Program-made: the position numbers and the translations under genes
Source of the DNA: Agreia sp. Leaf210
Lineage (GTDB): Bacteria > Actinomycetota > Actinomycetes > Actinomycetales > Microbacteriaceae
Direction: 5' to 3'
NCBI RefSeq assembly: GCF_001421485.1
Contig: NZ_LMKK01000002.1
Span: forward strand, 310,001-374,000
Length of the DNA: 64,000 nt
The notes under the pieces: generated by a model
What the model was told of the DNA's origin: nothing
What the model saw: only the letters and a program-made list of their open reading frames with translations
Databases searched by the model: none
Part shown: positions 26,696 through 35,185 of the stretch, piece by piece
Position numbering within the stretch: position 1 is the first letter of the stretch
How the letters are laid out: each line of letters starts with the position of its first letter

Positions 26696-27675
26696 GGGGT
26701 TTCTTTCGTCGTGCGTGAGCGGGTGGCGCGTTGGTTGAGGTGTGTGAGGTAGTCGTTGTAGGCGTCGAGGTCGGCGTTGCCGTGTCTGTCGTGTCGCCTG
26801 TCGGCGGCTGTGGCGCGGGTTGTGTCGTCCCGATGCCACCGGGTTAGGAGAACGAGAACAATGATGAGTGTGGGCAGTTCTCCGTAGGACCAGGCGAGGC
26901 CCCCGGCGATGAGCTGGTCTTGAATCGGGTCTATTCCCCAAGACGAGGGCGGGGTGGCGAAGTAGGTGACGAGCGGAATTGTGGCGGTCATAACGATGAC
27001 TCCGAAGAATGCGTGCAGGGGCATTTCGGCGAACAGGTCGAGGAGTCGACCAAGGTGCGATTGGCGGGCGGGGAGAGGGTCGGCCGAGATGAGGGGAATG
27101 GTGAAAAGGATTCCGCTGGCCAGGAATAGCAGTTCTAATCCGACGTGTCCGCTCCAACTCTCAAGCAGCGTGCTGGCAATTCCGCTGAGGTACAAACCGT
27201 AGAAGGTGAACAGGAACAGAGGGATCATGACCGCCGGGTGCAGGATCAACCGAGCCCCGCGAGAGCGCAATCCCATAAGCGCGGCACGTTGGATGAGGAT
27301 GCCAACGCCTCGGTGAGGAATGGTCTTGAGCAGCAGGGTTCCGGGCGATCCGAGGACGAGCAGCGGAGGGATAGCCATCATCAGGGTGAGCTGCTGGAAC
27401 ATGAACACAGAGAACAGGCGGTAGCCGTACCCTTCGAGGCCAGCGCCCATCGTGACTATCAGAATGCTGCAGCCGGAGAGGAAACAGATGGTGCGGGTCA
27501 CAGACCAGCGTCGGCCCGTCGCCCAGAGTCGAAGGGCCCCGCAGCTGTAGGCAACGAACAGCACTATTCCGATGGCGGGAAGAAGGGGGATCGGTTGCAC
27601 ATTGGGGGCCAGGAACTCACTGAGATCAGGAGCTTGGGTCGGTACCCAGACGGGGCCGCTCGGGTCGCCGGTCAT
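26692..27675 (-). CDS. CtaG-like cytochrome c oxidase assembly protein
   Basis: A 327-residue polytopic protein of the caa3_CtaG family, with LLVLGSPGTLLLK, HAFFGV and GGLAWSYGELPTL blocks. These align with the second half of the adjacent CopD-CtaG fusion. CtaG proteins help insert copper into oxidases. It overlaps copD by 4 bases and copC by 4 bases, so the four genes form one tight operon. Confidence 0.88.
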   Translation of the reverse strand: MTGDPSGPVWVPTQAPDLSEFLAPNVQPIPLLPAIGIVLFVAYSCGALRLWATGRRWSVTRTICFLSGCSILIVTMGAGLEGYGYRLFSVFMFQQLTLMMAIPPLLVLGSPGTLLLKTIPHRGVGILIQRAALMGLRSRGARLILHPAVMIPLFLFTFYGLYLSGIASTLLESWSGHVGLELLFLASGILFTIPLISADPLPARQSHLGRLLDLFAEMPLHAFFGVIVMTATIPLVTYFATPPSSWGIDPIQDQLIAGGLAWSYGELPTLIIVLVLLTRWHRDDTTRATAADRRHDRHGNADLDAYNDYLTHLNQRATRSRTTKETP

Positions 27676-29663
27676 CGCGTTGGTTTGCGGTGTTGGAGGG
27701 ATTCCAGCATGGCGTTGTATTCGCTCAGATCTTTGTCGCCGGTTCGATCAGCGTTCCGATCCAGGCGTTTGGTTTCGCGGGCGTCGGAACGCGACCACAA
27801 CGTGACCATGGTGATCGCCAACACGAGGGTGGGGATTTCACCGACACTCCAGGCGACGCCGCCGGCAGCCTGTTGATCGGCGAGGGGGTTGGTTGTCCAC
27901 CCTTCGGTGATGACGCCGTACCAGGCGGGAAGGAACAGGTCCGTGGACGTGATGATGCTGAGCCCAAAGAACGCGTGGGAGGCCATGACCACGAGGAGCG
28001 TGACCAGCCGCAGCGGATAAGGGAACCGGTACGGGAGCGGGTCGGTTCCGATCATTGTCAACGCAAAGAGATACCCGACGATGAGGAAGTGGGCGATCAT
28101 CCACTGGTGCCCGACCGGGTCCTCGAGTGACCACCCGAACAATGGCGTGAAGTAGAAGATGATCGTCGACCCGACGAACAGCACAGCGACGACCACAGGG
28201 TGCGTCAGGACAGCTGTGAGACGAAGACGGGTGAGGTCGAGAAGCCACTCTCGCATGCCTCGGCTGCCATCTTTGCGCGGGTAAATGGCACGCAGGGCCA
28301 GCGTCACAGGCGAGCCGAGGACGAGAAAGATCGGCACGATCATGCCGAGGGTCATGTGCTCCAGCATGTGCTGGCTGAACAAGTACGTCCCGTATACGGC
28401 TGGGGCACCATTGGTGACGTAAATGAGAATGACGAGGCCGATAATCCACGAGATCGTGCGACTCGCAGGCCATCGGTCTCCGCGTCGACGAAGTCGAGAA
28501 ACGGCGGCGAGGTAGAGCACGATTCCGAACACGGCACCGATTGCCCAGATCGGGTCGATCGTCCAGGTGTCGAAGAATCGTGCCACGGTGAGCGGTACCG
28601 GCAGGGGCTGACCCGTCAGAATTTCGGATCTGCTGACGGCGATCGTTTCACTGATGGGTGGCGGCGTCCTGGCGAGAACCACTGCAGTGCCGGACGCCAC
28701 ACCCATCAGCACCAGTTCCGACATCACCAACCAGGCGAGGGTGCGGAAAATCCGAGGAGCGGTCTCGATACTGCGGATCAGGATCCGCCTATTGACTGCG
28801 CCCGCCGCACCCAACGCGAGGAGAACCGCAACCTTGATCAGCAGGATCCTTCCGTAGTCGGTCGTCCACAGTTGCGAGACCTGGTCGAATCGGATGACGG
28901 TCGAGATCAGCCCGGATGCGGCGACCAGTACGAAACTGATCAACGCGACACTCGAGTACCGACGGAGCAGGACTACGGCCTCGCTGCGTTGTGTTCTCGC
29001 GAGCAGGATGGTCGTCACGACGAGCCCACCCACCCAGGTGGCCGCGGCTGCCGAATGCAGCCAGAGTGCAGAAGACGCGGCGGAGTGGCTGCCGGCGCCG
29101 GCAGCATGGCCCTGCAGAGCGAGGGGGATCAGCGAGGCGAACGCGATGATCGTTGCGATAGCGACGAGCCAGGGGGCGCGTGTCGCGAAACAGAGCACAG
29201 CCAGGATGGCCCCAGCCAGAGTGGTGCTCAGCCACGCTTGGCCGATCGTGACGGTGGTCAAGAATTGACCGAAACTTGCAGGGAAGATTTCCGCGGACAC
29301 CGGCCCGGCGAGCGAGAAGTACGCCAGAACCGATGCGGCGAAAGATAGCACGGCCCACACACAGGCGGCGCCTGCAGCGAGGTCCAAGGATGTGTTGTAG
29401 GCCGGTTTGCCGATAGGGAGAGCGAAGCAGGCCAGAACCAGGGCGCCGATAACGACCCCGGAGGCCAGGTTGATCAGGCTTTTGACTATGGGCAGTCCGA
29501 CATCAACGATAGGCCCCGCGTCGATGAGGAGGGCCGGTTGTCGAGACCACGCGGTGATGGCCAGGGTGCTGGCGACAACGAGTGTGCTGACCAGTAGCAA
29601 CGCGGGAGCGCCGATCAGACGAATACGGCTAGATCGCTGTGGTGTCCCGCTCTTCCCGCTCAC
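27672..29663 (-). CDS. copD: CopD-CtaG fusion membrane protein
   Basis: A 663-residue membrane protein of two parts. Residues about 60-330 form a CopD-like four-to-eight-helix domain (LHSAAAATWVGGLVV with a conserved His). Residues about 370-640 are a CtaG-like domain (LVLGSPVTLALR, HAFFGLSI, GGVAWSVGEIPTL). CopD moves copper inward, often with CopC. First gene of the minus-strand copD-ctaG-copC operon. Confidence 0.92.
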   Translation of the reverse strand: MSGKSGTPQRSSRIRLIGAPALLLVSTLVVASTLAITAWSRQPALLIDAGPIVDVGLPIVKSLINLASGVVIGALVLACFALPIGKPAYNTSLDLAAGAACVWAVLSFAASVLAYFSLAGPVSAEIFPASFGQFLTTVTIGQAWLSTTLAGAILAVLCFATRAPWLVAIATIIAFASLIPLALQGHAAGAGSHSAASSALWLHSAAAATWVGGLVVTTILLARTQRSEAVVLLRRYSSVALISFVLVAASGLISTVIRFDQVSQLWTTDYGRILLIKVAVLLALGAAGAVNRRILIRSIETAPRIFRTLAWLVMSELVLMGVASGTAVVLARTPPPISETIAVSRSEILTGQPLPVPLTVARFFDTWTIDPIWAIGAVFGIVLYLAAVSRLRRRGDRWPASRTISWIIGLVILIYVTNGAPAVYGTYLFSQHMLEHMTLGMIVPIFLVLGSPVTLALRAIYPRKDGSRGMREWLLDLTRLRLTAVLTHPVVVAVLFVGSTIIFYFTPLFGWSLEDPVGHQWMIAHFLIVGYLFALTMIGTDPLPYRFPYPLRLVTLLVVMASHAFFGLSIITSTDLFLPAWYGVITEGWTTNPLADQQAAGGVAWSVGEIPTLVLAITMVTLWSRSDARETKRLDRNADRTGDKDLSEYNAMLESLQHRKPTR

Positions 29664-29834
29664 GTTAGGTCCCGCTCGCGGGTCGGTCCAGCGGTTGGGT
29701 GGAAGAAATCGGCGAAAACGTCGTAAGTATTCGCATGCATGTGGTACTCCGACTCAAGGTGGACCTCAGCCATATTGAGGCTGAGATCATCGACAGGTGG
29801 GCGGCAACGAGGTCGCCGAACTTACCCGTCGTGC

Positions 29835-30242
29835 TCAGATTCGGGCTATACCGAGCTGCGTCAGCTCGAGGACTCGAGCCGTTGAGTCGTCCACACCCCG
29901 CAGGGTTCCTACTGCACCCTTCAGCTGCGTCGCGACTCGGGACAAGTCGTCGTTCCGTCGGATGGCGACGAACAAGAAGGCAACGCCCAAGGCGACGATA
30001 AGAGCCGCACAGCCCGACAGCAGATCAACAACTTGTTGCACCACCCCATCACCGGATGGATCGTCCGGCACGACATGGACACGGTCGATCTCAGCCGCCT
30101 CAGAAACGGCTGAAGCGGCGGGCAGGCTGGAGATGGAATCTGTCAGGTGGCCGAACAAAAGAGCGGCAACCCCGGACAAGACGACCGTTCCCACGATCAG
30201 AATCCAACGAATGCGACGCAGGTCACGGGATGCGGTCAGCAT
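29835..30242 (-). CDS. Two-TM hypothetical protein
   Basis: A 135-residue protein with an N-terminal membrane helix (WILIVGTVVLSGVAALLF), an acidic external loop and a second helix (CAALIVALGVAFLFVAI) followed by a short cytosolic tail. GAGAGG precedes the ATG. No family recognised. It is divergent from lnt. Confidence 0.5.
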   Translation of the reverse strand: MLTASRDLRRIRWILIVGTVVLSGVAALLFGHLTDSISSLPAASAVSEAAEIDRVHVVPDDPSGDGVVQQVVDLLSGCAALIVALGVAFLFVAIRRNDDLSRVATQLKGAVGTLRGVDDSTARVLELTQLGIARI

Positions 30243-30346
30243 GATGGCGACCTCTCAATCCCCGGGCTCGGAAGAATTAGAGTATCAATCCCCACGGTCC
30301 CAGGTGGACGGTGATCTCTCGGACTTCCCCATTACGGTCAACGTCC

Positions 30347-31870
30347 ATGCTACCCACCGTCCGTCGACCCTTCCCGCTGCTTGCGGCAGTGCTGAGCGCT
30401 GTGCTCGCGGGGCCCCTGATGGATGCGGGCTTCCCAGACCTGAATGTGTGGCCTCTCACACTTGTGGGGGTGGGGGTGTTGCTAGCGGCATTGCAGGGGC
30501 AGAGCGTCAGAGGGGGTGCCCTTATCGGCTTTACTGCCGGCATTTCGTTCTACCTGACCCATATCGCGTGGGTGGGGCAATATTTGGGTCCGGTCCCGTG
30601 GCTAGCGCTGACGGTCACCGAGTCGCTGTTCTGGGCACTCTTTGGCGGGCTGGCTGCGGCGACGTACCGGCACGTCCCTCGTGCCTGGCCAGGGCGATGG
30701 GCGCGACTGGTCCTGGTGCCGACCGTTATTTCGGGCCTCTGGGTAGGTCGAGAAGAAGTCGCCGGATCGTGGCCGTATGGAGGATTCTCGTGGGGTCGGG
30801 TCGCCATGTCGCAGTCCGAGGGCCCGTTCGCGGACGTCGTGTCGTGGACCGGAATGGCAGGCCTGTCGTTCCTGCTGGTGTTACTTGTCGCCGGCGCCGT
30901 GTCGGGTATTTGCGAACGGGAGCGAGTCGCGCCCGTCGCCACCGTCCTGTTGGCCGCGGCAACGGTTCTTCTTCTTGTTCCGGTGTTCCCTGTCCAGGTT
31001 ACGGGGTCGTTCCGGATCGCCGCGGTTCAAGGGAATGGGCCCGCCGGATACTTCTCGGAACGCAGTCCAGGTGACCTCCTGAAGGCACAACTGGACGCCA
31101 GTTCTGGCCTGGAGGCCGAAGACCTGGATGCGATCGTGTGGCCCGAGAATGCGAGCGAGTTCGATCCGTTCTCGACGGCGGCAGAGAAGAACAGGGTGGC
31201 GATGATCGCGAAGCGCCTGGGGGCACCGCTCACCCTCGGAACGATCACTCAGCGAAACGGACGCTACTTCAACTCCACCGTGGCCGTCGACCCCGACCGG
31301 GGAATCGTCGACGTCTACGACAAGAAGCATCCCGTCCCGTTCGGCGAGTATGTTCCCGACCGAGAATTCTGGGAAAAGCTGGCACCGGATCTCATCGGCA
31401 TGATCCAACGCGAGTATGTCCCCGGACAACGCGATGGAATCCTCGATCTAGGTCCCATTGCCGCGGGATCGGCGATCTGTTTCGACATCACTGACGATCG
31501 GGTGATGCGCGAGCTGATCGACGACGGGGCAGAACTGATACTGGCTCAGTCCAACAATGCCGACTTTGGCCGCACGGACGAAAGCGTGCAGCAGCTGGCC
31601 ATCGCGAGGTTGCGCGCCATCGAATACGGGCGCACCGTCGTGAATATTTCGACGGTCGGGACAAGCGCCATCATCAGTCCCACAGGCGCGACGATCGCCG
31701 AGCTGAAACCGTTCACTGCCGGCACGATGATCGAGACCGTCCAAACCGCGAACGGCATCACTCCTGCCGCTCAGATCGGACGCGGGCTCGCCGTGGTCCT
31801 CACCATCGCGCCTCTGCTCATTCTTGTGACCGCCCGGGCGACAACGGTTAGGCGGTTTTCTCGGTCATAA
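30347..31870 (+). CDS. lnt: Apolipoprotein N-acyltransferase
   Basis: A 507-residue protein with an N-terminal multi-helix membrane part and a C-terminal nitrilase-fold domain. The catalytic triad is visible: Glu in IVWPENASEF, Lys in DKKHPVPFGEYVP and Cys in GSAICFD. It adds the third acyl chain to lipoproteins. ATG 30347 is chosen because the upstream in-frame residues are hydrophilic. Its 3' end overlaps that of the convergent cmtR-like gene by 23 bases. Together with lspA it gives the island its own lipoprotein-processing set. Confidence 0.93.
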   Translation: MLPTVRRPFPLLAAVLSAVLAGPLMDAGFPDLNVWPLTLVGVGVLLAALQGQSVRGGALIGFTAGISFYLTHIAWVGQYLGPVPWLALTVTESLFWALFGGLAAATYRHVPRAWPGRWARLVLVPTVISGLWVGREEVAGSWPYGGFSWGRVAMSQSEGPFADVVSWTGMAGLSFLLVLLVAGAVSGICERERVAPVATVLLAAATVLLLVPVFPVQVTGSFRIAAVQGNGPAGYFSERSPGDLLKAQLDASSGLEAEDLDAIVWPENASEFDPFSTAAEKNRVAMIAKRLGAPLTLGTITQRNGRYFNSTVAVDPDRGIVDVYDKKHPVPFGEYVPDREFWEKLAPDLIGMIQREYVPGQRDGILDLGPIAAGSAICFDITDDRVMRELIDDGAELILAQSNNADFGRTDESVQQLAIARLRAIEYGRTVVNISTVGTSAIISPTGATIAELKPFTAGTMIETVQTANGITPAAQIGRGLAVVLTIAPLLILVTARATTVRRFSRS

Positions 31871-32168
31871 CATGCTCGGGATCCGTGACGAGAACAACTC
31901 CGAGCAGATCAGTGAGTGCGTGTGCCAGTTTGGAGTCGGCGAGCTCGTAGCGGACCCGACGCCCCTCGGGAACGACGACGACGAGACCACATCCGCGAAG
32001 GCAAGCGAGATGGTTCGACATCCGTTGGCGGGTAACGTCCAGGAGATCTGACAGTTCCGCCGGGTATGCCGGTCCGGTAGAGAGTTCCACCAGAATGCGC
32101 GATCGGAGCGGGTCAGAGAGGGCATGGCCGAAGCGGGCCAACGCATCGACGGCGGTGAGAGTCTCCAT
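31848..32168 (-). CDS. CmtR-like ArsR-family repressor (second copy)
   Basis: A 106-residue winged-helix repressor similar to the first CmtR (ALSDPLRSRILVEL, RMSNHLACLRGCGLVVVVPEGRRVRYELAD), with the CLRGCG cysteines conserved but without the Cys-rich C-terminal tail. Start at ATG 32168, where family similarity begins. A TATCAT box ends 6 bases before the ATG, so a leaderless transcript is likely. Divergent from the CDF exporter, which it probably controls. Confidence 0.88.
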   Translation of the reverse strand: METLTAVDALARFGHALSDPLRSRILVELSTGPAYPAELSDLLDVTRQRMSNHLACLRGCGLVVVVPEGRRVRYELADSKLAHALTDLLGVVLVTDPEHVMTEKTA

Positions 32169-32239
32169 ACCGGAATGATATCCGTTATCAACTATCGCCC
32201 AACCGTCTGACGGTTCACTGAAATGTGTACCATCCTCGT
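32169..32239. promoter_or_regulatory. Divergent promoter region, cmtR2 / CDF exporter
   Basis: The 71-base gap holds TATCAT (minus strand) six bases before the repressor ATG, TACCAT (32228-32233) six bases before the exporter ATG, and a GATA-N5-TATC inverted repeat that could bind the repressor. Confidence 0.5.
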
Positions 32240-33157
32240 ATGGGAAACGATCATTCGCACGCACCGGCCGGGGCCGTGCACACACGCCGCATCGCCATCG
32301 CCCTCGCCATCACCGCGACGATCTTTGGCGCCGAGGTCTTCGGCGCGATCATCACCGGCAGTCTTGCGCTGCTCATCGACGCAGCACATATGCTGACCGA
32401 TGTATTCGGGCTCACGATGGCTTTGGTCGCGGCTCGTCTAATGAGCCGACCGACCTCAGCGAAGCGAACGTGGGGGTTTGCGCGGGCGGAGGTCCTCGCT
32501 GCCCTGGGCCAGGCAACGGTGTTGCTGGCCGTCGGCTTGTTTGTGTTCGTTGAGGGTATCCAGCGGTTGTTTGCTCCACCCGAGATCGCGTCAGGCGAGC
32601 TCATCATCTTCGGCATCATCGGCCTGGTCGCGAACGTTGCATCGATCGCTGTTCTCGCAGGAGGGCGGTCGGCGAACTTCAACCTTCGTGCTGCGTTCCT
32701 CGAGGTCGTCAACGACGCTCTGGGATCGGTTGCGGTCATCATCAGCGCCGTCGTCATCAGTCTCACCGGGTTCTATCGAGCCGACTCGATCGTGGCGATG
32801 CTGATCGGTGCCCTGATCATTCCACGCACGCTGAAACTACTCAAAGAAACGATCAGTGTCCTGCTGGAGACAACCCCGACGGGTCTCGACCTCGATGATG
32901 TCCGGGCACACATTCTGGGCCTTCCGCACGTAGTCGCGGTGCATGATCTTCATGCCAGCCAGGTCGCGACGAACCTTCCCGTGATCAGCGCCCACGTTGT
33001 CGTTGATGAGAAGTGTTTCCGTGATGGAACCGCGCCGGCCGTTCTGGACGATCTTCAGAAATGTGTAGCGACGCACTTCCCTGTCTCGATCGAACACTCG
33101 ACCTTCCAGCTGGAACCGGCCAGCCATGCCGAGCACGAGGATGCCGTCCACACCTGA
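32240..33157 (+). CDS. Cation diffusion facilitator (CzcD-like) metal exporter
   Basis: A 305-residue CDF transporter with six membrane segments. Metal-site residues appear in LLIDAAHMLTDVFGL (HxxxD, segment II) and FLEVVNDALGSVAVI (NxxxD, segment V), which points to Zn/Cd/Co rather than Mn. The N terminus (MGNDHSHAP) is short and His-containing; the C-terminal cytosolic domain is complete. CmtR2 is divergent, so Cd/Zn/Pb control is likely. Confidence 0.93.
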   Translation: MGNDHSHAPAGAVHTRRIAIALAITATIFGAEVFGAIITGSLALLIDAAHMLTDVFGLTMALVAARLMSRPTSAKRTWGFARAEVLAALGQATVLLAVGLFVFVEGIQRLFAPPEIASGELIIFGIIGLVANVASIAVLAGGRSANFNLRAAFLEVVNDALGSVAVIISAVVISLTGFYRADSIVAMLIGALIIPRTLKLLKETISVLLETTPTGLDLDDVRAHILGLPHVVAVHDLHASQVATNLPVISAHVVVDEKCFRDGTAPAVLDDLQKCVATHFPVSIEHSTFQLEPASHAEHEDAVHT

Positions 33158-33161
33158 CCGA

Positions 33162-33890
33162 TCAGATGGGGGTGACGTATCCACCAATCCATCCTTGGAT
33201 TTGGTAGATGAACGCCGTCCAGAGACCGCTCACCATAAGAATTCCGAGCACAACCATGAGGACTCCGCCTGCGACGTTCAAACGTCGTAGGTAGCGTTTG
33301 AGCCATTCGGTGGCGCGAAGGGCGAAGCTGAAACCCCACGCTATGAGCAGGAACGGGATTCCGAGACCTAGGCAGTAGGCAAGGCCGAGGACCGCTCCTC
33401 GCGTCGCGGAGGCACTCTCCAGGCTGAGCGCTGAAATGGCGACGAGTGTGGGGCCGAAGCAGGGAGTCCACCCCAGCCCGAACACGATTCCGAGAAGTGG
33501 TGCGCCGCCGAGCCCGATGGCAGGACGGAAAGAGAGGCGGGCGTTTTTTTGCAGGCCGGGGATGTAGCCGGCGAACACGATTCCCATCAAGATGACCGCG
33601 ACTCCGAGGATCCGAGTTATGGTGTCCTGCCATTGGACCAGCCATGTTCCGAGAGCTCCGAACAGAGCCCCGTAGGCGATGAAGACGACGGCAAATCCCA
33701 CGACAAAGAGCGCAGCTCCCACTACGGCACGAGATCGAGAGCGAGCTTCGTCGGCCGACCCGCTGACGTACGCGAGATATCCCGGGACAAGGGGGAGAAC
33801 GCATGGGGACGCGAACGATACCAGTCCGGCAAGCGCGGCCAGGGGAACGGCGGCTGCGAGCTGGCCGCTGAAGACGAGTTCGGGGATCAC
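33162..33890 (-). CDS. ccdA: CcdA/DsbD-like thiol-disulfide transmembrane protein
   Basis: A 242-residue protein with six membrane segments and the two family cysteines in FASPCVLPLVPGYL and GWTPCFGPTL. It passes electrons across the membrane to extracytoplasmic thioredoxin-like proteins. GTG start overlaps the stop of the TlpA-like gene (GTGA). Confidence 0.93.
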   Translation of the reverse strand: MIPELVFSGQLAAAVPLAALAGLVSFASPCVLPLVPGYLAYVSGSADEARSRSRAVVGAALFVVGFAVVFIAYGALFGALGTWLVQWQDTITRILGVAVILMGIVFAGYIPGLQKNARLSFRPAIGLGGAPLLGIVFGLGWTPCFGPTLVAISALSLESASATRGAVLGLAYCLGLGIPFLLIAWGFSFALRATEWLKRYLRRLNVAGGVLMVVLGILMVSGLWTAFIYQIQGWIGGYVTPI

Positions 33891-34486
33891 GCCTGTTCCT
33901 GAAGAACACCGTCGATGAGGGATTCGAGAATCGACACCTCTATGACACGTCCCAGAATGCGTGCGGCGACGCGGCCTTCACGATCAAGGATCAGTGTCGT
34001 CGGTACCGCATTCGGTGCAACGTCGCCGGCAAAGCTGAGTTGCGCATCACCATTGATGTCGATGATGGACGGGTAGGACACCCCGAATGTGGCGGAGAAC
34101 TCCTTGGCTGTTGCTGCTTGGTCGCGCACGTTGACGCCGAGGAACTCGACGCCCTGGTCTTTCACTTTTTGGTACGTGTCTTCGAGGTCTGGTGCTTCCA
34201 GCCTGCAGGGCGCACAAGCGGCGTACCAAAAATTTACGACCAAGACATCGCCGGTGTAGCCGGCAGAGGTGATCGGCTCTCCGTTCTCGCCGGTTCCCGA
34301 GAACACGATCGGTTCACCTCGTTCGTCTTCTTGTATCTCGAGAACGGACCCGTCGCCCGCGATGTAGCCCTTGTTATCACCCGCTGTGTACTGGTCGGCA
34401 AGGGAATCGTTACTGCAGGCGGTCAGCAAACTCAAAGCCAGAACAAGGCCAAGAGTTGCCGAGGCTCTACTTCGCCAACGCGGCAT
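33887..34486 (-). CDS. TlpA/ResA-like thioredoxin lipoprotein
   Basis: A 199-residue lipoprotein with lipobox LLTAC and a thioredoxin fold whose active site is CAPC (WYAACAPCRLEAP), with the cis-proline region NAVPTT. It is the likely electron acceptor of CcdA. Its ATG lies inside the end of the DsbA-like gene, giving a three-gene coupled operon. Confidence 0.92.
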   Translation of the reverse strand: MPRWRSRASATLGLVLALSLLTACSNDSLADQYTAGDNKGYIAGDGSVLEIQEDERGEPIVFSGTGENGEPITSAGYTGDVLVVNFWYAACAPCRLEAPDLEDTYQKVKDQGVEFLGVNVRDQAATAKEFSATFGVSYPSIIDINGDAQLSFAGDVAPNAVPTTLILDREGRVAARILGRVIEVSILESLIDGVLQEQA

Positions 34487-35171
34487 CGAGCTGAGCTTTG
34501 AAGTCGTCGATGGACTCAATCGTCATCTGCTCACCGTTGAGGAAAAAGCTCGGGGTCCCTTCCACTCCGAGAGCAACACCATCATTGAAATCGAGTTGCA
34601 CCCTTTCGGTGGTGGCGGGGTCCGCGATCGCGGCGTCGTACTTCGCCATGTCTAAACCCAACGTTTCGGCATAGCTGCGGAACAGTTCCGTTTTGGGCTC
34701 TTGGCTCTCGCCCCACGTCTTCTGGGTTTCGAACATCATGCGGTACATCTCTTCGAACTTTCCCTGCTGCGCGGCAGCTTCGACGGCGATCGCAGCGTTG
34801 CGTGAGTTCTGATGCGCCGGGATTGGGAAGTAGCGGGTCACGAAGGTGATTCGACCGTCGTATTCCTCACGAAGCTGCTCCACGTAGGGGTAGAAGGCGC
34901 CGCAAGCCTCGCACTCGAAGTCAAGAAACTCGACCAGAGTGACCTTTCCGTCCTCCGCCGTATCCAGAATGTGGCTGTTCTCTCTCACCACCTGGGTCTC
35001 CGCGCTTGAGGCGGTGCGCTGGTTGACGGAGGAGGTGACACTGACGGCGATGATGGAGACCAAGGCGGCGACGAGCACAAACACCCCACCCCAGATGGCA
35101 ATTTTGGTTCGCCCTCGCATCGCACGGTCACGAGGTGGAGTCGGCGGTGATTTCTTCGGGTTCTGTGTCAT
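34467..35171 (-). CDS. DsbA-family thiol oxidoreductase, membrane-anchored
   Basis: A 234-residue protein with a Pro/Lys-rich cytosolic N terminus, one membrane anchor (IAIWGGVFVLVAALVSIIAV), and a DsbA-like domain: active site CEAC (DFECEACGAFYP) and cis-Pro in VEGTPSFFLNG. It may oxidise or isomerise cysteines in exported metal-island proteins. It follows the M23 gene of module 3 by 14 bases. Confidence 0.92.
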   Translation of the reverse strand: MTQNPKKSPPTPPRDRAMRGRTKIAIWGGVFVLVAALVSIIAVSVTSSVNQRTASSAETQVVRENSHILDTAEDGKVTLVEFLDFECEACGAFYPYVEQLREEYDGRITFVTRYFPIPAHQNSRNAAIAVEAAAQQGKFEEMYRMMFETQKTWGESQEPKTELFRSYAETLGLDMAKYDAAIADPATTERVQLDFNDGVALGVEGTPSFFLNGEQMTIESIDDFKAQLDAALAK

Positions 35172-35185
35172 GGGGATCTTCTCGT

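Noticed and set aside
28200-29348. 382-codon plus-strand frame opposite copD
   Set aside because: Antisense shadow, composition strongly biased to Asp/Arg/Glu.
29699-30001. 100-codon plus-strand frame opposite the two-TM protein
   Set aside because: Arg-rich C-terminal half opposite a plausible membrane protein gene; start region without family support.
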